Assembly (NCBI GenBank): GCA_964412555.1
Contig: CAYPPG010000037.1
Location: 1-64,000 of the forward strand
Origin: CAYPPG01 sp964412555
Lineage (GTDB): Bacteria > Hinthialibacterota > Hinthialibacteria > Hinthialibacterales > Hinthialibacteraceae
Direction: 5' to 3'
Length of the DNA: 64,000 nucleotides
How positions within the stretch are numbered: the first letter of the stretch is position 1; each line of letters begins with the position of its first letter. Shown here one piece after another: positions 25,569 through 34,898 of the stretch. The translations under genes were made by a program, and so were the position numbers. Under the pieces are notes generated by a model. It was given only the letters and a program-made list of their open reading frames with translations, had not been told where the DNA came from and did no database searches.

Positions 25569-25943
25569 TTACCAAGAATTATATCGTTCACCACCACCAC
25601 CGCCACCTCGGCGTGGACCACCGCCTCCACCGCCACCGCGTCGGGGACCGCCTCCCCCACCGCCACGGCGTTGGCCGCCTCCGCCGCCTCGCCTTTCTTC
25701 GCGTGGACGGGCTTCATTGACGGTTACGGGCCTTCCTAAAATTTCCTTTCCGTTGATACCGGCCATAGCGGCTTCGGCTTCTTCCTTGTTGAGCATTTCC
25801 ACAAATCCGAATCCTTTGGATCGTCCCGAATATTTGTCGGTGATGATGGTAGCGCTATCTACGTTTCCAAACGCTTCGAATTCCTGACGCAAATCTTCCT
25901 CGGTAGCCTGGTACGATAAACCGCCTACATACAGTTTCATCAT
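25569..25943 (-). CDS. RRM RNA-binding protein with Gly/Arg-rich tail
   Basis: A 124-residue protein. Residues 1-80 form a single RNA-recognition motif: RNP2 KLYVGGLSYQ and RNP1 KGFGFVEM. The rest is a low-complexity tail of Gly runs with Arg-Arg pairs (PRRGGGGGGG twice), like an RGG box. Similar cold-inducible proteins are found in cyanobacteria and many other bacteria, probably as RNA chaperones. AAAGGA precedes the start. The Gly tail length may vary between strains or be mis-assembled because of its repeats. Confidence 0.9.
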   Translation of the reverse strand: MMKLYVGGLSYQATEEDLRQEFEAFGNVDSATIITDKYSGRSKGFGFVEMLNKEEAEAAMAGINGKEILGRPVTVNEARPREERRGGGGGQRRGGGGGGPRRGGGGGGGPRRGGGGGGERYNSW

Positions 25944-26171
25944 GGTGTCCTTTCTGAATTATGACTGAAAAATCGTTGACATAGTGGGGAGAAACCACTC
26001 GCATATCGCTTCGCTAGTGGACAGGAGAAGAGAATGGCTTGATGTTCGAGTCAAGTCTTTTTATCCGGTACCGGGAAAGATACGGAAGTTCTCTCGCAAT
26101 ATGTCTGATCTTATGATAATTGATTTATTCACAAAATACAAATACTTTCACCACAAATTGTTGGGAGCGTA

Positions 26172-27344
26172 TCACAGCTGATTTCGAGTTGATTTGGGAA
26201 TCGTCCACGTGGCCGGAGCATGGCCGAAAAGGCACAGCAGCATACCCCAAATTGCCGCCAAGTTCATGATAAGTAAATGGGCAAGGAGGGGAAAAGGGCG
26301 GAGTATCCGGGGAACCGATTTTTTTCCAACGAATAATATCCCCAACAAGGAAGAAAAGGACACAATAATTCCTACCCAAAAAACCATGAAAGGAAAAACC
26401 TCCTCCCGCAAACACCAAGAGCTTCCTAAAAGAAGAAAACAAAAAACAAGGGTAAACCAGCGGAGAAACTTATGAGAAATAAACTGCCAAAACCGAAGCG
26501 GAGATTTGAGGAGTTGAGAAAAAAGAACCAGAAATCCCCGGAATCCGCGGGCCACGATGCGGGAAGTACGATGAAATTCTTCACCTGCGTCAGAATGGGG
26601 TTTCTCGAATCCGAGACATTCGATATCATACAGAATCTGGTATCCCTGCGCACCGATCCGGGTTGGGATTTCCAGATCGTTGGCAATGCGAGGATCAAGC
26701 TCCCCGATTAGATCTTTTCGGCACAAAAGCATGGAACCGGCTCCGACAAGGAGTGAACCAACACGGCTCTCGGTCCTTTTGATCCAATTATCATAACGCC
26801 AATAAAGACCGGCGCCTCTGCCTACGGCGTTCCAGTTTGCGTCATAGGTATAAATCAACTCTCCGGAAACAGCCCCGACATGCGGATCGGCAAAATGGCG
26901 AATCGCTTTCCGAAGGCATTGTGGATGAAGTAGATTGTTCGCATCGGTAAAAAAGAGGATTTCGCCTTTGGCTTGGGGAACAATGGTATTGAGAGCGGCG
27001 TTTTTACCAGAATGTTGCTGCAACGAAACCCATTCAACATCGTTTTGTTGATCCAAGTATTCATCCGTACCGTCGGTGGAATTGTCAGATGCGATCAAAA
27101 TTTGTACGGATTCTTTCGGGTAAACCAATTGACGGATACTTTCTAGTTTGTTGGGAAGGGAAGTGCGTTCATTCCTGGCAGCAAAGAGAATGGTTACTGG
27201 CGGTTGATATTGTTCGTTGCTCGCATGTTTCGCGGGAATGATTTTTGACAGAAGATAGAGAACTAGGGCATATCCGAAATAAATATATAGGAGAAGAAAC
27301 AAACTCCCCCAAAAACAAACCTCTATCCAGAAATGAATACCCAT
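26172..27344 (-). CDS. Membrane glycosyltransferase, family 2
   Basis: A 390-residue protein: N-terminal membrane helix (residues about 8-32), a GT2 catalytic domain (PVTILFAARNERTSLPNKLE; SDNSTDGTDEYL; FFTDANNLLHPQ with the D-x-N/DxD-like metal site at about 135), and three to four C-terminal helices (about 295-380). It is inner-membrane bound and uses an activated sugar on its cytoplasmic face; polysaccharide or lipid acceptor not known. The start has a weak ribosome site. A 228-bp stretch after its stop towards the RRM gene holds nothing recognised. Confidence 0.8.
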   Translation of the reverse strand: MGIHFWIEVCFWGSLFLLLYIYFGYALVLYLLSKIIPAKHASNEQYQPPVTILFAARNERTSLPNKLESIRQLVYPKESVQILIASDNSTDGTDEYLDQQNDVEWVSLQQHSGKNAALNTIVPQAKGEILFFTDANNLLHPQCLRKAIRHFADPHVGAVSGELIYTYDANWNAVGRGAGLYWRYDNWIKRTESRVGSLLVGAGSMLLCRKDLIGELDPRIANDLEIPTRIGAQGYQILYDIECLGFEKPHSDAGEEFHRTSRIVARGFRGFLVLFSQLLKSPLRFWQFISHKFLRWFTLVFCFLLLGSSWCLREEVFPFMVFWVGIIVSFSSLLGILFVGKKSVPRILRPFPLLAHLLIMNLAAIWGMLLCLFGHAPATWTIPKSTRNQL

Positions 27345-27423
27345 ATTGATCGATTGTTTGGCAGTCCTGTTACGATGCAGTTTTTTTGTATGGTATGAAC
27401 ATTCATCCTTTTAGGGAAGGTGA

Positions 27424-28986
27424 TCAATGTTTTACTCCTGAAGAGTAACCGAAATCACCCACCGCCAATCCCCAATCCGATGCATAAGGCGCATTCCAGA
27501 TTGAATCGTTTGCAGACAGTTTTCCAATATCGACTTCCTGATATCTCTTTTTCGCATCCACCGCAATAGCCCGCAGAGACTCGTTTACCCCTTCAAGATT
27601 GATTCGAATCTTTTCTGCATCCTCTTTATAAAACAGGAAATGAGTATTGGACGGCTGTTTGAGGCACACACCATCGGTTCTCTCGTTATCCCGAAGCATG
27701 TTATTCATGAAACGATTTTGGAAGAACAAGGAATAGGTTTTAATCCATTCCGGATGTTCATAAGAGCCGGAACCACCTGCTCCGGAACCACCATCAAGTA
27801 GATTCCCCCAAATATTCGCCACTCCACCCGCCATGGCGGAATGCCAAAGCCCACGGCGGGTCAGTTCTTCGTTATAGTCTTTTTCCGGATATCGGGAAGG
27901 ATAGCGAATACGAAATCGATCTTCGGAAAACACCGGCTTCGAGGGATTGGTTTCAAGAGCAGCAACATACACTTCGTAAGTGGGGCGGTGGTGTTCATAG
28001 GAGGCATAATCCAGCCCGTCATAGATTTGCCAATCGCTGTGATCGGTGCCTTTGCGGGGACCACCAGGCCGTCCTCCCAGAAGATGCGCCCAGCCGAACT
28101 GTTCGTGCAAAAAGTGATGCCACTCACGCAAATCACCTTCATCAACCCATTCGAACAAATCGAAACCATACCCCATACTCCAGCCGGGCAAGGGACCGAG
28201 ACGCGCAGCGATGTAGCGCTGCAACCGCTGATCCACTTTTCCGTTCTTGCCCCATTTCACGGGCGTCATATGCCGCTGCTCATCCCCCCAAGCCCAAAGG
28301 TGAACCATTCCGCCAGCTGCATGAACTTTGGAGATCAACAATTCAAGTGCCTCAAATGTTCGTGGATCGGGATTCGGATCGCGGCTTTCGATTTCGTCAT
28401 ATGTTGTCTTGTTCAAATCGAACCAGCGGCAAAGAACACTGGTATGGAATCCGTTAAAACCATGTTCGACAAAAAATGTCTCGATATCCTTTTCGATTTT
28501 CTGGGGGTTGCCGAGAAAAGCAGTAGGATCGTCATACATCACCAGTTGTGGCACAAATGCCTTGCTGGTTCCTTGCCAAGCCCATTTGTTGCCGATGTGG
28601 GTAAGAAATCCATGCGCTTTCGGATTGGGATTTCGGCGTATAATAACACTCCCCTTCTTCCCATCGAGATCAGAATCTTCACAGGAGGTTGTAAATGTCC
28701 ACTCGCCTGTCCTCGTTCCCGTGAAGCGGAACTTCCAAGTGTCGTTCCCAGCATAAAACATTCCCGTGCTTCTCCTTTCACCGCTGGCGTGTGTAAAGGT
28801 TACGGTAGCAAGAAGGTCAAAGGGATTCCCCGTATACGTTGGATTCTCCAACGACCATTCCAGAAAAGGAAACCATTGTATCCCTTCCCGATCCAGAGAT
28901 TCTTTCGCTGTTGTTTCATGAGAAATTATGATTCCAGTGAGCAGAAGTGATACAATGAATAAAAATTGAATTCCGTTTTTTGTCAT
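27424..28986 (-). CDS. Secreted DUF5060-type glycoside hydrolase-like protein
   Basis: A 520-residue protein with a signal peptide (residues 5-25), a beta-sandwich (about 35-135) typical of DUF5060 (ENPTYTGNPFDLLATVTFTH; YAGNDTWKFRFTGTRTGEW), and a TIM-barrel-like catalytic region (about 140-440) with GFNGFHTSVLCRWFDL, MVHLWAWGDE and GMGYGFDLFEWVDE-like GYGFDLFEWVDE, where acidic residues could be catalytic. DUF4038/DUF5060 barrels include apiosidase-type GH140 enzymes; the precise sugar is not known. The start 28986 is chosen for AAAGG just upstream; an upstream in-frame region is repeat sequence. Confidence 0.75.
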   Translation of the reverse strand: MTKNGIQFLFIVSLLLTGIIISHETTAKESLDREGIQWFPFLEWSLENPTYTGNPFDLLATVTFTHASGERRSTGMFYAGNDTWKFRFTGTRTGEWTFTTSCEDSDLDGKKGSVIIRRNPNPKAHGFLTHIGNKWAWQGTSKAFVPQLVMYDDPTAFLGNPQKIEKDIETFFVEHGFNGFHTSVLCRWFDLNKTTYDEIESRDPNPDPRTFEALELLISKVHAAGGMVHLWAWGDEQRHMTPVKWGKNGKVDQRLQRYIAARLGPLPGWSMGYGFDLFEWVDEGDLREWHHFLHEQFGWAHLLGGRPGGPRKGTDHSDWQIYDGLDYASYEHHRPTYEVYVAALETNPSKPVFSEDRFRIRYPSRYPEKDYNEELTRRGLWHSAMAGGVANIWGNLLDGGSGAGGSGSYEHPEWIKTYSLFFQNRFMNNMLRDNERTDGVCLKQPSNTHFLFYKEDAEKIRINLEGVNESLRAIAVDAKKRYQEVDIGKLSANDSIWNAPYASDWGLAVGDFGYSSGVKH

Positions 28987-29007
28987 GATAAACCTTTCAT
29001 AGATTAC

Positions 29008-29040
29008 GGAGCGCGGGCATCCCTGCCCGCATCTTTTAAG
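29008..29040. repeat. Single GCGGGCATCC-family palindrome
   Basis: GGAGCGCGGGCATCCCTGCC continues to CGCATCTTTTAAG. It lies 22 bases upstream of the glycosidase start codon, on the side where its promoter would be. Same family as 17495, 25243 and 42593. Confidence 0.85.
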
Positions 29041-29138
29041 CACCAATTTCCATTTCCTCATCAAACTCTCAATCATAATGAATCCTACAAAAAAAGCACC
29101 TCCAACATCCCACCCGCTAAAAAAAATAAAAAGAATAC

Positions 29139-29169
29139 TTGACTTTACCCCAAGGGCAGAGTGTATATT
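29139..29169 (+). promoter_or_regulatory. Candidate promoter for the GyrI-like gene
   Basis: TTGACT (29139-29144) and TATATT (29164-29169) are separated by 19 bases, slightly long for sigma-70. The start codon follows 22 bases after the -10 element, which would give a very short leader containing the GGAG at 29179. Plausible but not certain. Confidence 0.35.
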
Positions 29170-29191
29170 ATATAAAAAGGAGATGCAAAAG

Positions 29192-29662
29192 ATGGCCAAT
29201 CAACAAGAGTTCGAAATCGAAGAAAAAACAGTTCCTGATATGCTGATCGCAGGGATTCGCTATAAGGGAAAGTATAGCGATTGTGGCAAAGCGTTCGGCA
29301 AGATATGCCGCAGCATGGGACGGTTCACCTCTGGAAAACCATTCAATCTCTATTACGATGCGGAATATAAGGAAGACGACGCGGATATCGAATCCTGCAT
29401 CCCCATTCGGCAGGATAAACAAGTGGAGGGAATCGAGGTTCGAAATCTACCGGGCGGCAAATGCATTAGTTTGATTCATAAAGGACCGTACGAAGAATTG
29501 GGAAGATCATACGAAAAAATATTCGCCTACGCAAAAGAAAACGGATTGAATTTTCAAATTCCATCTCGTGAGGTCTACGTTAAAGGTCCCGGAATGATCT
29601 TCCGCGGCAACCCGAAAAAATACCTGACCGAAATTCAGATGATGATTCAAGAAAATCAATAA
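29192..29662 (+). CDS. GyrI-like/AraC effector-binding domain protein
   Basis: A 156-residue protein of the GyrI-like small-molecule-binding fold, also found as the C-terminal domain of some AraC-type regulators. KTVPDMLIAGIRYKGKYSDCGKAF and LPGGKCISLIHKGPYEELGRSYEKIF are the typical strands and helices, and VYVKGPG near the end closes the fold. It stands alone without a DNA-binding part, so it may bind a hydrophobic ligand or toxin or interact with another protein. The start at 29192 is preferred to 29183 because GGAG is nine bases upstream rather than adjoining it. Confidence 0.7.
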   Translation: MANQQEFEIEEKTVPDMLIAGIRYKGKYSDCGKAFGKICRSMGRFTSGKPFNLYYDAEYKEDDADIESCIPIRQDKQVEGIEVRNLPGGKCISLIHKGPYEELGRSYEKIFAYAKENGLNFQIPSREVYVKGPGMIFRGNPKKYLTEIQMMIQENQ

Positions 29663-29718
29663 GTCCTGTTTCCCACTCTTACTACTTCAATTTAATTCCG
29701 GAAATCTTAAAAAAAGTG

Positions 29719-29819
29719 TAGGGGTAAACCTATGTGTTTACCTCTATGTGTCCGCTCATAATGAATGCTCGAATGGCTTACGGAAGACATATGGGGCTGA
29801 CACATCGGTCAGCCCCTAC
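29719..29819. repeat. Pair of GTAGGGG...CCCCTAC-type hairpins
   Basis: First hairpin: TAGGGGTAAAC (29719-29729) with GTTTACCTCTA (29736-29746). Second: GGGGCTGAC (29793-29801) with GTCAGCCCC (29808-29816), followed by TAC. The two ends TAGGGG and CCCCTAC could also pair with each other over the whole 100 bases. Part of the 280-bp gap between the GyrI-like and kinase genes; no gene is seen there. Confidence 0.7.
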
Positions 29820-29942
29820 AAACGAGTTTCATAATAAAACTGGATCATGATGCACCTATTTGACGGAAAGAAAGCTTGCAATACAATAAAGAACGGTTGT
29901 TGTCGAATGAATTTGGGGAATGGATAAAAAAACGGAGTCATT

Positions 29943-31058
29943 GTGAACGCGAAGTTCATTTTGCTTATTGTAATATTGAGTGCGCTCAGCGTGATCCAAG
30001 GCGCCTTTTTGTCTTTGGCTGTTTTTGGCATGTTGCTCGTTCTTTGTTTTATCTACAATTATTTTTACACGGAATGCCCGAAACAAATCTGGGTGTTTTT
30101 TGTTGCGGGAACCGCCATTGGCGTCGTGAATTGGTATCATTCAGTAGCGGTTTACATTTCTGCCTTTGCTGGGATCGCTGTTTTAGAGTGTTTGCGGGTT
30201 TTTGTCGTGGCAATCTTAAAATATCCGGAAACGATCCATGGCTTACAATCGTTGACATTGGAATTGGAAAAACGGGTCGAAGAACGAACAGCGGAATTAC
30301 GGGATGCGAATGAACGCTTGCAAAAATTGAATCGTGAATTGATGGAACTCGACAAGATGAAATCGTCTTTCGTTTCCCAAGCCTCCCACGATCTCCGTAC
30401 TCCATTGGCGGCAATCAAAGGAAGCCTGGATAACTTGGCAATCGGTGTGGCAGGGCCGTTGTCGGAAAAACAACTTCGCATCCTTGACCGCGCGACACGC
30501 TCCGTGGACCGCCTGACGGATTTGGTCAACGAAATTTTGGATTTGAATCGGATTGAATCCGGAAGAACTGTTCTTGAAAAAAGTAGGCTTTCTCTAGGCA
30601 CAATCGTCGATCATATCGTGCAAGAGTATCAGACTGCCGCCGAAAAGAAACAGATTCAAATCAATGTGCATTCACAGAACGATAAAGTCATTGTGGAAGC
30701 GGACCCGGGGAAAATCGAACGGATTTTTGGGGAACTGGTCAATAATGCGATTAAATACACCCCGGATGGTGGAACTGTCGAGGTGAAATTAGAAAAAAAG
30801 AACGGTAACGCCGTATTTTCTGTAAAAGATTCCGGTATTGGGATGACAAAAGAAGAATGTCAAAAAATCTGGGATCGGTTTTATCGTACCGATACATCTC
30901 AGTTCATTGCGAAAGGTTCCGGTCTCGGTCTTTCGATTGCCAAAGAACTGGTTGAAATGCACGGCGGCCAAATCACTGTGGAAAGTGAAAAAGAAAAGGG
31001 AAGTCGGTTTACTGTCATTTTGCCGGTGAAGAGCGAAGGAGAAAAAAATGACCGATAA
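29943..31058 (+). CDS. Membrane sensor histidine kinase
   Basis: A 371-residue kinase starting with GTG, preceded by CGGAG. Residues 1-90 hold about three membrane helices; 100-145 a coiled coil (LEKRVEERTAELRDANERLQ); the HisKA box SHDLRTP has phospho-acceptor His149; the ATPase has the N box ELVNNAIKYTPDGG, G1 DSGIGM and G2 GSGLGLSIAKEL. No periplasmic sensor domain of any size is seen, so it may sense something in the membrane. It overlaps the CheY-like gene by 11 bases, so they are a two-component pair. Confidence 0.9.
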   Translation: MNAKFILLIVILSALSVIQGAFLSLAVFGMLLVLCFIYNYFYTECPKQIWVFFVAGTAIGVVNWYHSVAVYISAFAGIAVLECLRVFVVAILKYPETIHGLQSLTLELEKRVEERTAELRDANERLQKLNRELMELDKMKSSFVSQASHDLRTPLAAIKGSLDNLAIGVAGPLSEKQLRILDRATRSVDRLTDLVNEILDLNRIESGRTVLEKSRLSLGTIVDHIVQEYQTAAEKKQIQINVHSQNDKVIVEADPGKIERIFGELVNNAIKYTPDGGTVEVKLEKKNGNAVFSVKDSGIGMTKEECQKIWDRFYRTDTSQFIAKGSGLGLSIAKELVEMHGGQITVESEKEKGSRFTVILPVKSEGEKNDR

Positions 31059-31413
31059 AACCATTGTTATTGTCGATGACGAAGAAGAATTGAGAGAAAA
31101 TCTGCGAGACCTTCTTGAGTTCAAGGATTACAACGTGGTAATTTATCCGAATGCGGAAGAATTTCTCCATCAGTTTGACCCCTCTTCTGTTGATTTGGTT
31201 TTGATGGATTATCAATTGCCGATTATGAATGGCTTGGATGCAATCAAACGCTTGAAAGAACTAAAACCGAACCTTCCGGCGGCTTTAGTCACGGCCTCTT
31301 CCCAACCGGTCATCATCGAGGAAGCAAAAGAAAACGGCGTGGATGAAATTATTTTTAAGCCGTATACGCATGAAGATATCTTAAAGACCGTCGAAAAATT
31401 ACTCTTGGTATAA
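31048..31413 (+). CDS. Single-domain response regulator (CheY-like)
   Basis: A 121-residue receiver domain with no output domain. Asp10-Asp11 in IVDDEEEL, phospho-acceptor Asp54 in LVLMDYQLP, and Lys in IIFKPYT are present, so it should be phosphorylatable. It is translationally coupled to the kinase upstream. Without an effector domain, the output must be protein-protein contact, for example with a phosphorelay partner or a motility/secretion complex. Target not evident from neighbours, which are repair helicases. Confidence 0.9.
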   Translation: MTDKTIVIVDDEEELRENLRDLLEFKDYNVVIYPNAEEFLHQFDPSSVDLVLMDYQLPIMNGLDAIKRLKELKPNLPAALVTASSQPVIIEEAKENGVDEIIFKPYTHEDILKTVEKLLLV

Positions 31414-31457
31414 TACGAATGGAACGATTTCAACCCGGAATGAATAATACTTCTCTC

Positions 31458-31483
31458 GGGTAGAGCACGCGTCTCGCTTGCCC
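31458..31483. repeat. GTAGAGCAAGCGTCTCGC-family repeat
   Basis: GGGTAGAGCACGCGTCTCGC followed by TTGCCC, a one-element member of the family at 5751-5804 and 38554-38609. It lies just upstream of the recQ start codon, whose ribosome site is poor. Confidence 0.6.
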
Positions 31484-31502
31484 AATCGGTTTAGTAAGTC
31501 AC

Positions 31503-33692
31503 ATGATTCTCAAAGTTCTAGAGTCCATAAAAAAATATTGGGGATACGACGAATTTTTACCCTTACAAAAACAAGCGATGGAATGCATCGCCGAAAAACG
31601 CGATTCCATTGTTGTTCTCCCCACCGGTGGCGGAAAATCCCTTTGTTATCAAGCACCGGCGGTCTCAATGCCCGGTATGGCAATCGTTGTTTCACCTTTG
31701 ATCTCCCTCATGAAAGACCAAGTGGATGCCCTGAGTGAATGCGGAGTCTATGCCGCCCGTCTCGACAGCGCTCTGGATTTTCAGGAACGCGAAGTCGTGT
31801 TTCAACTGATTGAGAACCAAGTGATCAAATTGTTATATGTATCTCCTGAGCGCCTTACAATGCAAGGATTTATCGAATATCTCAAAAAACAGGAGATTTC
31901 TTTTATTGCCGTTGATGAGGCACACTGCGTCAGCATGTGGGGACATGATTTCCGCCCCGAATACCGCCGTTTGGGCATCCTGAAAGAAGCGTTTCCGAAT
32001 TGTTCCATTCATGCCTTCACCGCTACCGCCACGGAAAAAGTTCGGACGGACATCGCCGAACAACTGAACCTCGAAAATCCCGATATGATCATTGGCTCCT
32101 TTGACAGACCAAACCTGGTCTTCAAAGTCGAACGACGAAACCGCGTAGTGAACCAAGTTTGCTCCATTCTGGAACGACATAAGGATGAATCGGGGATAAT
32201 CTATTGTATACGGCGCGCCGATGTCGATGACCTCTGCATGAGCTTGCAGCAAAAGGGCTACCGCGTCCTTCCCTACCATGCCGGCATGAACGATATTGAC
32301 CGCAAGCGGAATCAAGAAGCATTTATCAAAGAAGAAATCAATACCATCGTTGCGACCGTTGCATTCGGAATGGGGATCGACAAATCAAATGTCCGCTACG
32401 TCATCCACACTGGAATGCCCAAATCCCTTGAACACTATCAGCAGGAAAGTGGAAGAGCCGGCCGGGATAGCCTGGAAGCCGAATGCTGCCTTTTCTTTTC
32501 CGGCGGGGATTACGGTGTTTGGCAAAGCATCCTGTCGGATATGGAACCTGAATCCCAAAAGATCGCAGTGAGTAAACTGAGAGAAATGTATGATTACTGC
32601 ACCGGTGTCAAATGCCGTCACCGCGCTCTTCTCAATTACTTCGGCCAAGAATTGGAAAAAGACAATTGTGCCGCGTGTGATGTCTGTCTCGGTGAATTGG
32701 ATTGCCTTGAAGACCCACTGATCCCGGCACAGAAAATACTCTCCTGCATCAAGCGGTTGGATGAACGATTCGGCGCCGATTATACCGCCTCCGTCCTGAT
32801 CGGCTCACGTGAACAGCGAATTCTCGATAACGGACATGATCAACTCTCCACCTATGCACTTTTGTCCGATCACTCGAAACGAATTGTTCGCGACTGGATC
32901 GAACAACTGGTTGCTCAAGGATACGCGCGTAAAACCGGCGAATATAATATTTTGCAAGTCACCCCAAAAGGATGGAACGTCTTAAAAGGAAACGAAATCC
33001 CCCGCCTATTGAAACCGGCCGAGAAAAAAGACAAAAAATCCCGCAAAGCCGATATCGCCGAAGATTCCTGGGAAGGCGTAGACCGGGGATTGTTCGAAGC
33101 ATTGCGGATTCTCCGGCGGGATCTGGCGAAAGAACGCAATGTGGCGGCTTTTATCATTTTCAATGACGCGGCTCTCCGCGATATGGCACGTCGGCATCCT
33201 TCGGATGTGAAACATTTTCGATCCGTCAACGGCGTCGGAGAGAAAAAATGCGAGGAATATGGAACAATTTTTCTCGAGGCAATCAACGGCTATTGCCGGG
33301 AACATGCACTGGACATGAACGTCTCTCCATCTTCCGAGAATTCGAATGCTATGACACCGAGTGCGGGCATTCAACCCCGCTCCGTGAAAAGCGCCGCCAA
33401 GGAAAAAGCATTTGCCCTGTTTGAAAAAAGGATTTCAATCGAAGAAATCGCTCAATCGATCCAGCGAGCCATGTCTACCACTTATCAATATCTTGAAGAA
33501 TATGTAGACTGGAAGAAGGTTAGAAATCCGGAACCTTGGATTGAACACCATGAATTTCAACGCGTACAACAAGCGCTTCAGGAATTCGATGGGAATCGGC
33601 TGAAACCGATTTATGAATGGTTGAATGGGGAGATTTCTTACGAAAAAATTCGGATATGTGTATTGTGTCTCCGGAATGCAAACTCAGAATGA
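31503..33692 (+). CDS. recQ: ATP-dependent DNA helicase RecQ
   Basis: A 729-residue 3'-5' helicase. Motif I PTGGGKSLCYQAPA, motif II VDEAHCVSMWGHDFRPEY (the usual Ile-Ser-Gln reads Val-Ser-Met), motif VI HYQQESGRAGRDS. Four cysteines CRHRALLNYFGQ...NCAACDVC form the zinc site (about 370-400), followed by winged helix (RQC) and an HRDC-like domain (about 525-600). The C-terminal 100 residues look like the HTH_40 module of some RecQ proteins. It acts in recombinational repair. RNase D, another HRDC protein, follows 27 bases on. Confidence 0.9.
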   Translation: MILKVLESIKKYWGYDEFLPLQKQAMECIAEKRDSIVVLPTGGGKSLCYQAPAVSMPGMAIVVSPLISLMKDQVDALSECGVYAARLDSALDFQEREVVFQLIENQVIKLLYVSPERLTMQGFIEYLKKQEISFIAVDEAHCVSMWGHDFRPEYRRLGILKEAFPNCSIHAFTATATEKVRTDIAEQLNLENPDMIIGSFDRPNLVFKVERRNRVVNQVCSILERHKDESGIIYCIRRADVDDLCMSLQQKGYRVLPYHAGMNDIDRKRNQEAFIKEEINTIVATVAFGMGIDKSNVRYVIHTGMPKSLEHYQQESGRAGRDSLEAECCLFFSGGDYGVWQSILSDMEPESQKIAVSKLREMYDYCTGVKCRHRALLNYFGQELEKDNCAACDVCLGELDCLEDPLIPAQKILSCIKRLDERFGADYTASVLIGSREQRILDNGHDQLSTYALLSDHSKRIVRDWIEQLVAQGYARKTGEYNILQVTPKGWNVLKGNEIPRLLKPAEKKDKKSRKADIAEDSWEGVDRGLFEALRILRRDLAKERNVAAFIIFNDAALRDMARRHPSDVKHFRSVNGVGEKKCEEYGTIFLEAINGYCREHALDMNVSPSSENSNAMTPSAGIQPRSVKSAAKEKAFALFEKRISIEEIAQSIQRAMSTTYQYLEEYVDWKKVRNPEPWIEHHEFQRVQQALQEFDGNRLKPIYEWLNGEISYEKIRICVLCLRNANSE

Positions 33693-33719
33693 AACGCATA
33701 AAAACAGGAAGATTGACTT

Positions 33720-34898
33720 TTGAATTTTCAAATATCCCAATCGTATTCATATATTGATCGAGAACAGGATCTGTATTTTTTGGCTTCACAAATCGAACAA
33801 GCGGATCGCATCGCCTTGGATACCGAGGGAAATGGACTACATAATTACTTTCAAAAAGTCTGCTTGATCCAAGTCACGATTAATGAAGAAGATTTTATTA
33901 TTGATCCATTGGCGGATGTGGATTGTACACCCTTTCTTGCTGCACTGTCACTAAAACCGCTGATCTTCCACGGCGGGGATTATGATTTGCGCATGCTCCG
34001 CAGCACATTTGGCTTTCGGCCGCACAATGAAGTGTTCGATACCATGCTGGCCGCCAAATTACTCGGCTACGAACCCTTCGGCCTGGCAGATATTTTGCAG
34101 CGCCTCTTGAACATTTCCTTATGCAAAAAAAATCGTAAATCGGATTGGACAAAACGCCCCCTCTCGGAAGCCCAACTCCAATATGCCATCGATGACACCC
34201 GCTTCCTGAAACCACTCGCCGATTGTATGCGCGAAGAATTGGAAAAAAACGGTCGGCTGGAGTGGCATCGCGAAACCTGCGAGCGGATGGTGCAAACAAC
34301 CGAATTCGATTCCGTACGCGATCCCGATGTAACCTGGCGCATCAAAGGCGCCGGTCTCTTGGAACCTCGTCAGTTGAATTATCTCCGCCGCATTTGGCAA
34401 TGGCGAGAACGGGAAGCCCAACGCACCGACCGCCCCCCCTTCAAAATCATGCCCAATTCATTGCTCATAAGTCTCTCCGAATGGCTTGCCGACAATCCTT
34501 CCGCCCCCCTTTCCCAAGGACCGAAGCTTCCACGGAACTGCACGAAACGGCGTCTTCGTGAACTGAATAAAGCGATTGATAAAGCTCGCAAAACCCCTAT
34601 TTCTAAATGGCCGCAAAAGCGAAAATCAAAAACAGTGAAAAACAACGAACCGTCTTACGGCCATCTCACCGACAAACTCTGTCATGTTTGCGAACAACTC
34701 GCCAACGACCTGGGAATCACCCCCTCCGTCCTCGCCCCCCGCGCCACCTTGGCCACTCTTGCCAAATACCGCCTCTATACGGTTGAAGATATGATGGAAG
34801 TGGGAGGCATGATGCGCTGGCAAGCGGAAGTACTGAAGCCTCATATTCAACATGTTTTTCATTCAATAAAGGCTGTTAAAAACTTCGAACAACTTTGA
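33720..34898 (+). CDS. rnd: Ribonuclease D-like 3'-5' exonuclease
   Basis: A 392-residue protein starting with TTG, preceded by AGGAAG. The DEDDy exonuclease core has IALDTEGNGLHN (Asp-x-Glu), FHGGDYDLRML (Asp) and YAIDDTRFL (Tyr and Asp). Two HRDC-type helical domains follow (about 205-290 and 310-390). RNase D trims tRNA and other RNA 3' ends. Adjacent to recQ and probably in one transcript. The only feature open to doubt is the TTG start; no earlier start with a better site was found. Confidence 0.85.
   Translation: MNFQISQSYSYIDREQDLYFLASQIEQADRIALDTEGNGLHNYFQKVCLIQVTINEEDFIIDPLADVDCTPFLAALSLKPLIFHGGDYDLRMLRSTFGFRPHNEVFDTMLAAKLLGYEPFGLADILQRLLNISLCKKNRKSDWTKRPLSEAQLQYAIDDTRFLKPLADCMREELEKNGRLEWHRETCERMVQTTEFDSVRDPDVTWRIKGAGLLEPRQLNYLRRIWQWREREAQRTDRPPFKIMPNSLLISLSEWLADNPSAPLSQGPKLPRNCTKRRLRELNKAIDKARKTPISKWPQKRKSKTVKNNEPSYGHLTDKLCHVCEQLANDLGITPSVLAPRATLATLAKYRLYTVEDMMEVGGMMRWQAEVLKPHIQHVFHSIKAVKNFEQL

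Noticed and set aside
27841..28950. Antisense open frame of about 369 codons within the DUF5060-type gene
   Set aside because: No ribosome site, composition not protein-like (rich in Pro, Ile and Cys without domains), and the other strand encodes a clear secreted glycosidase.
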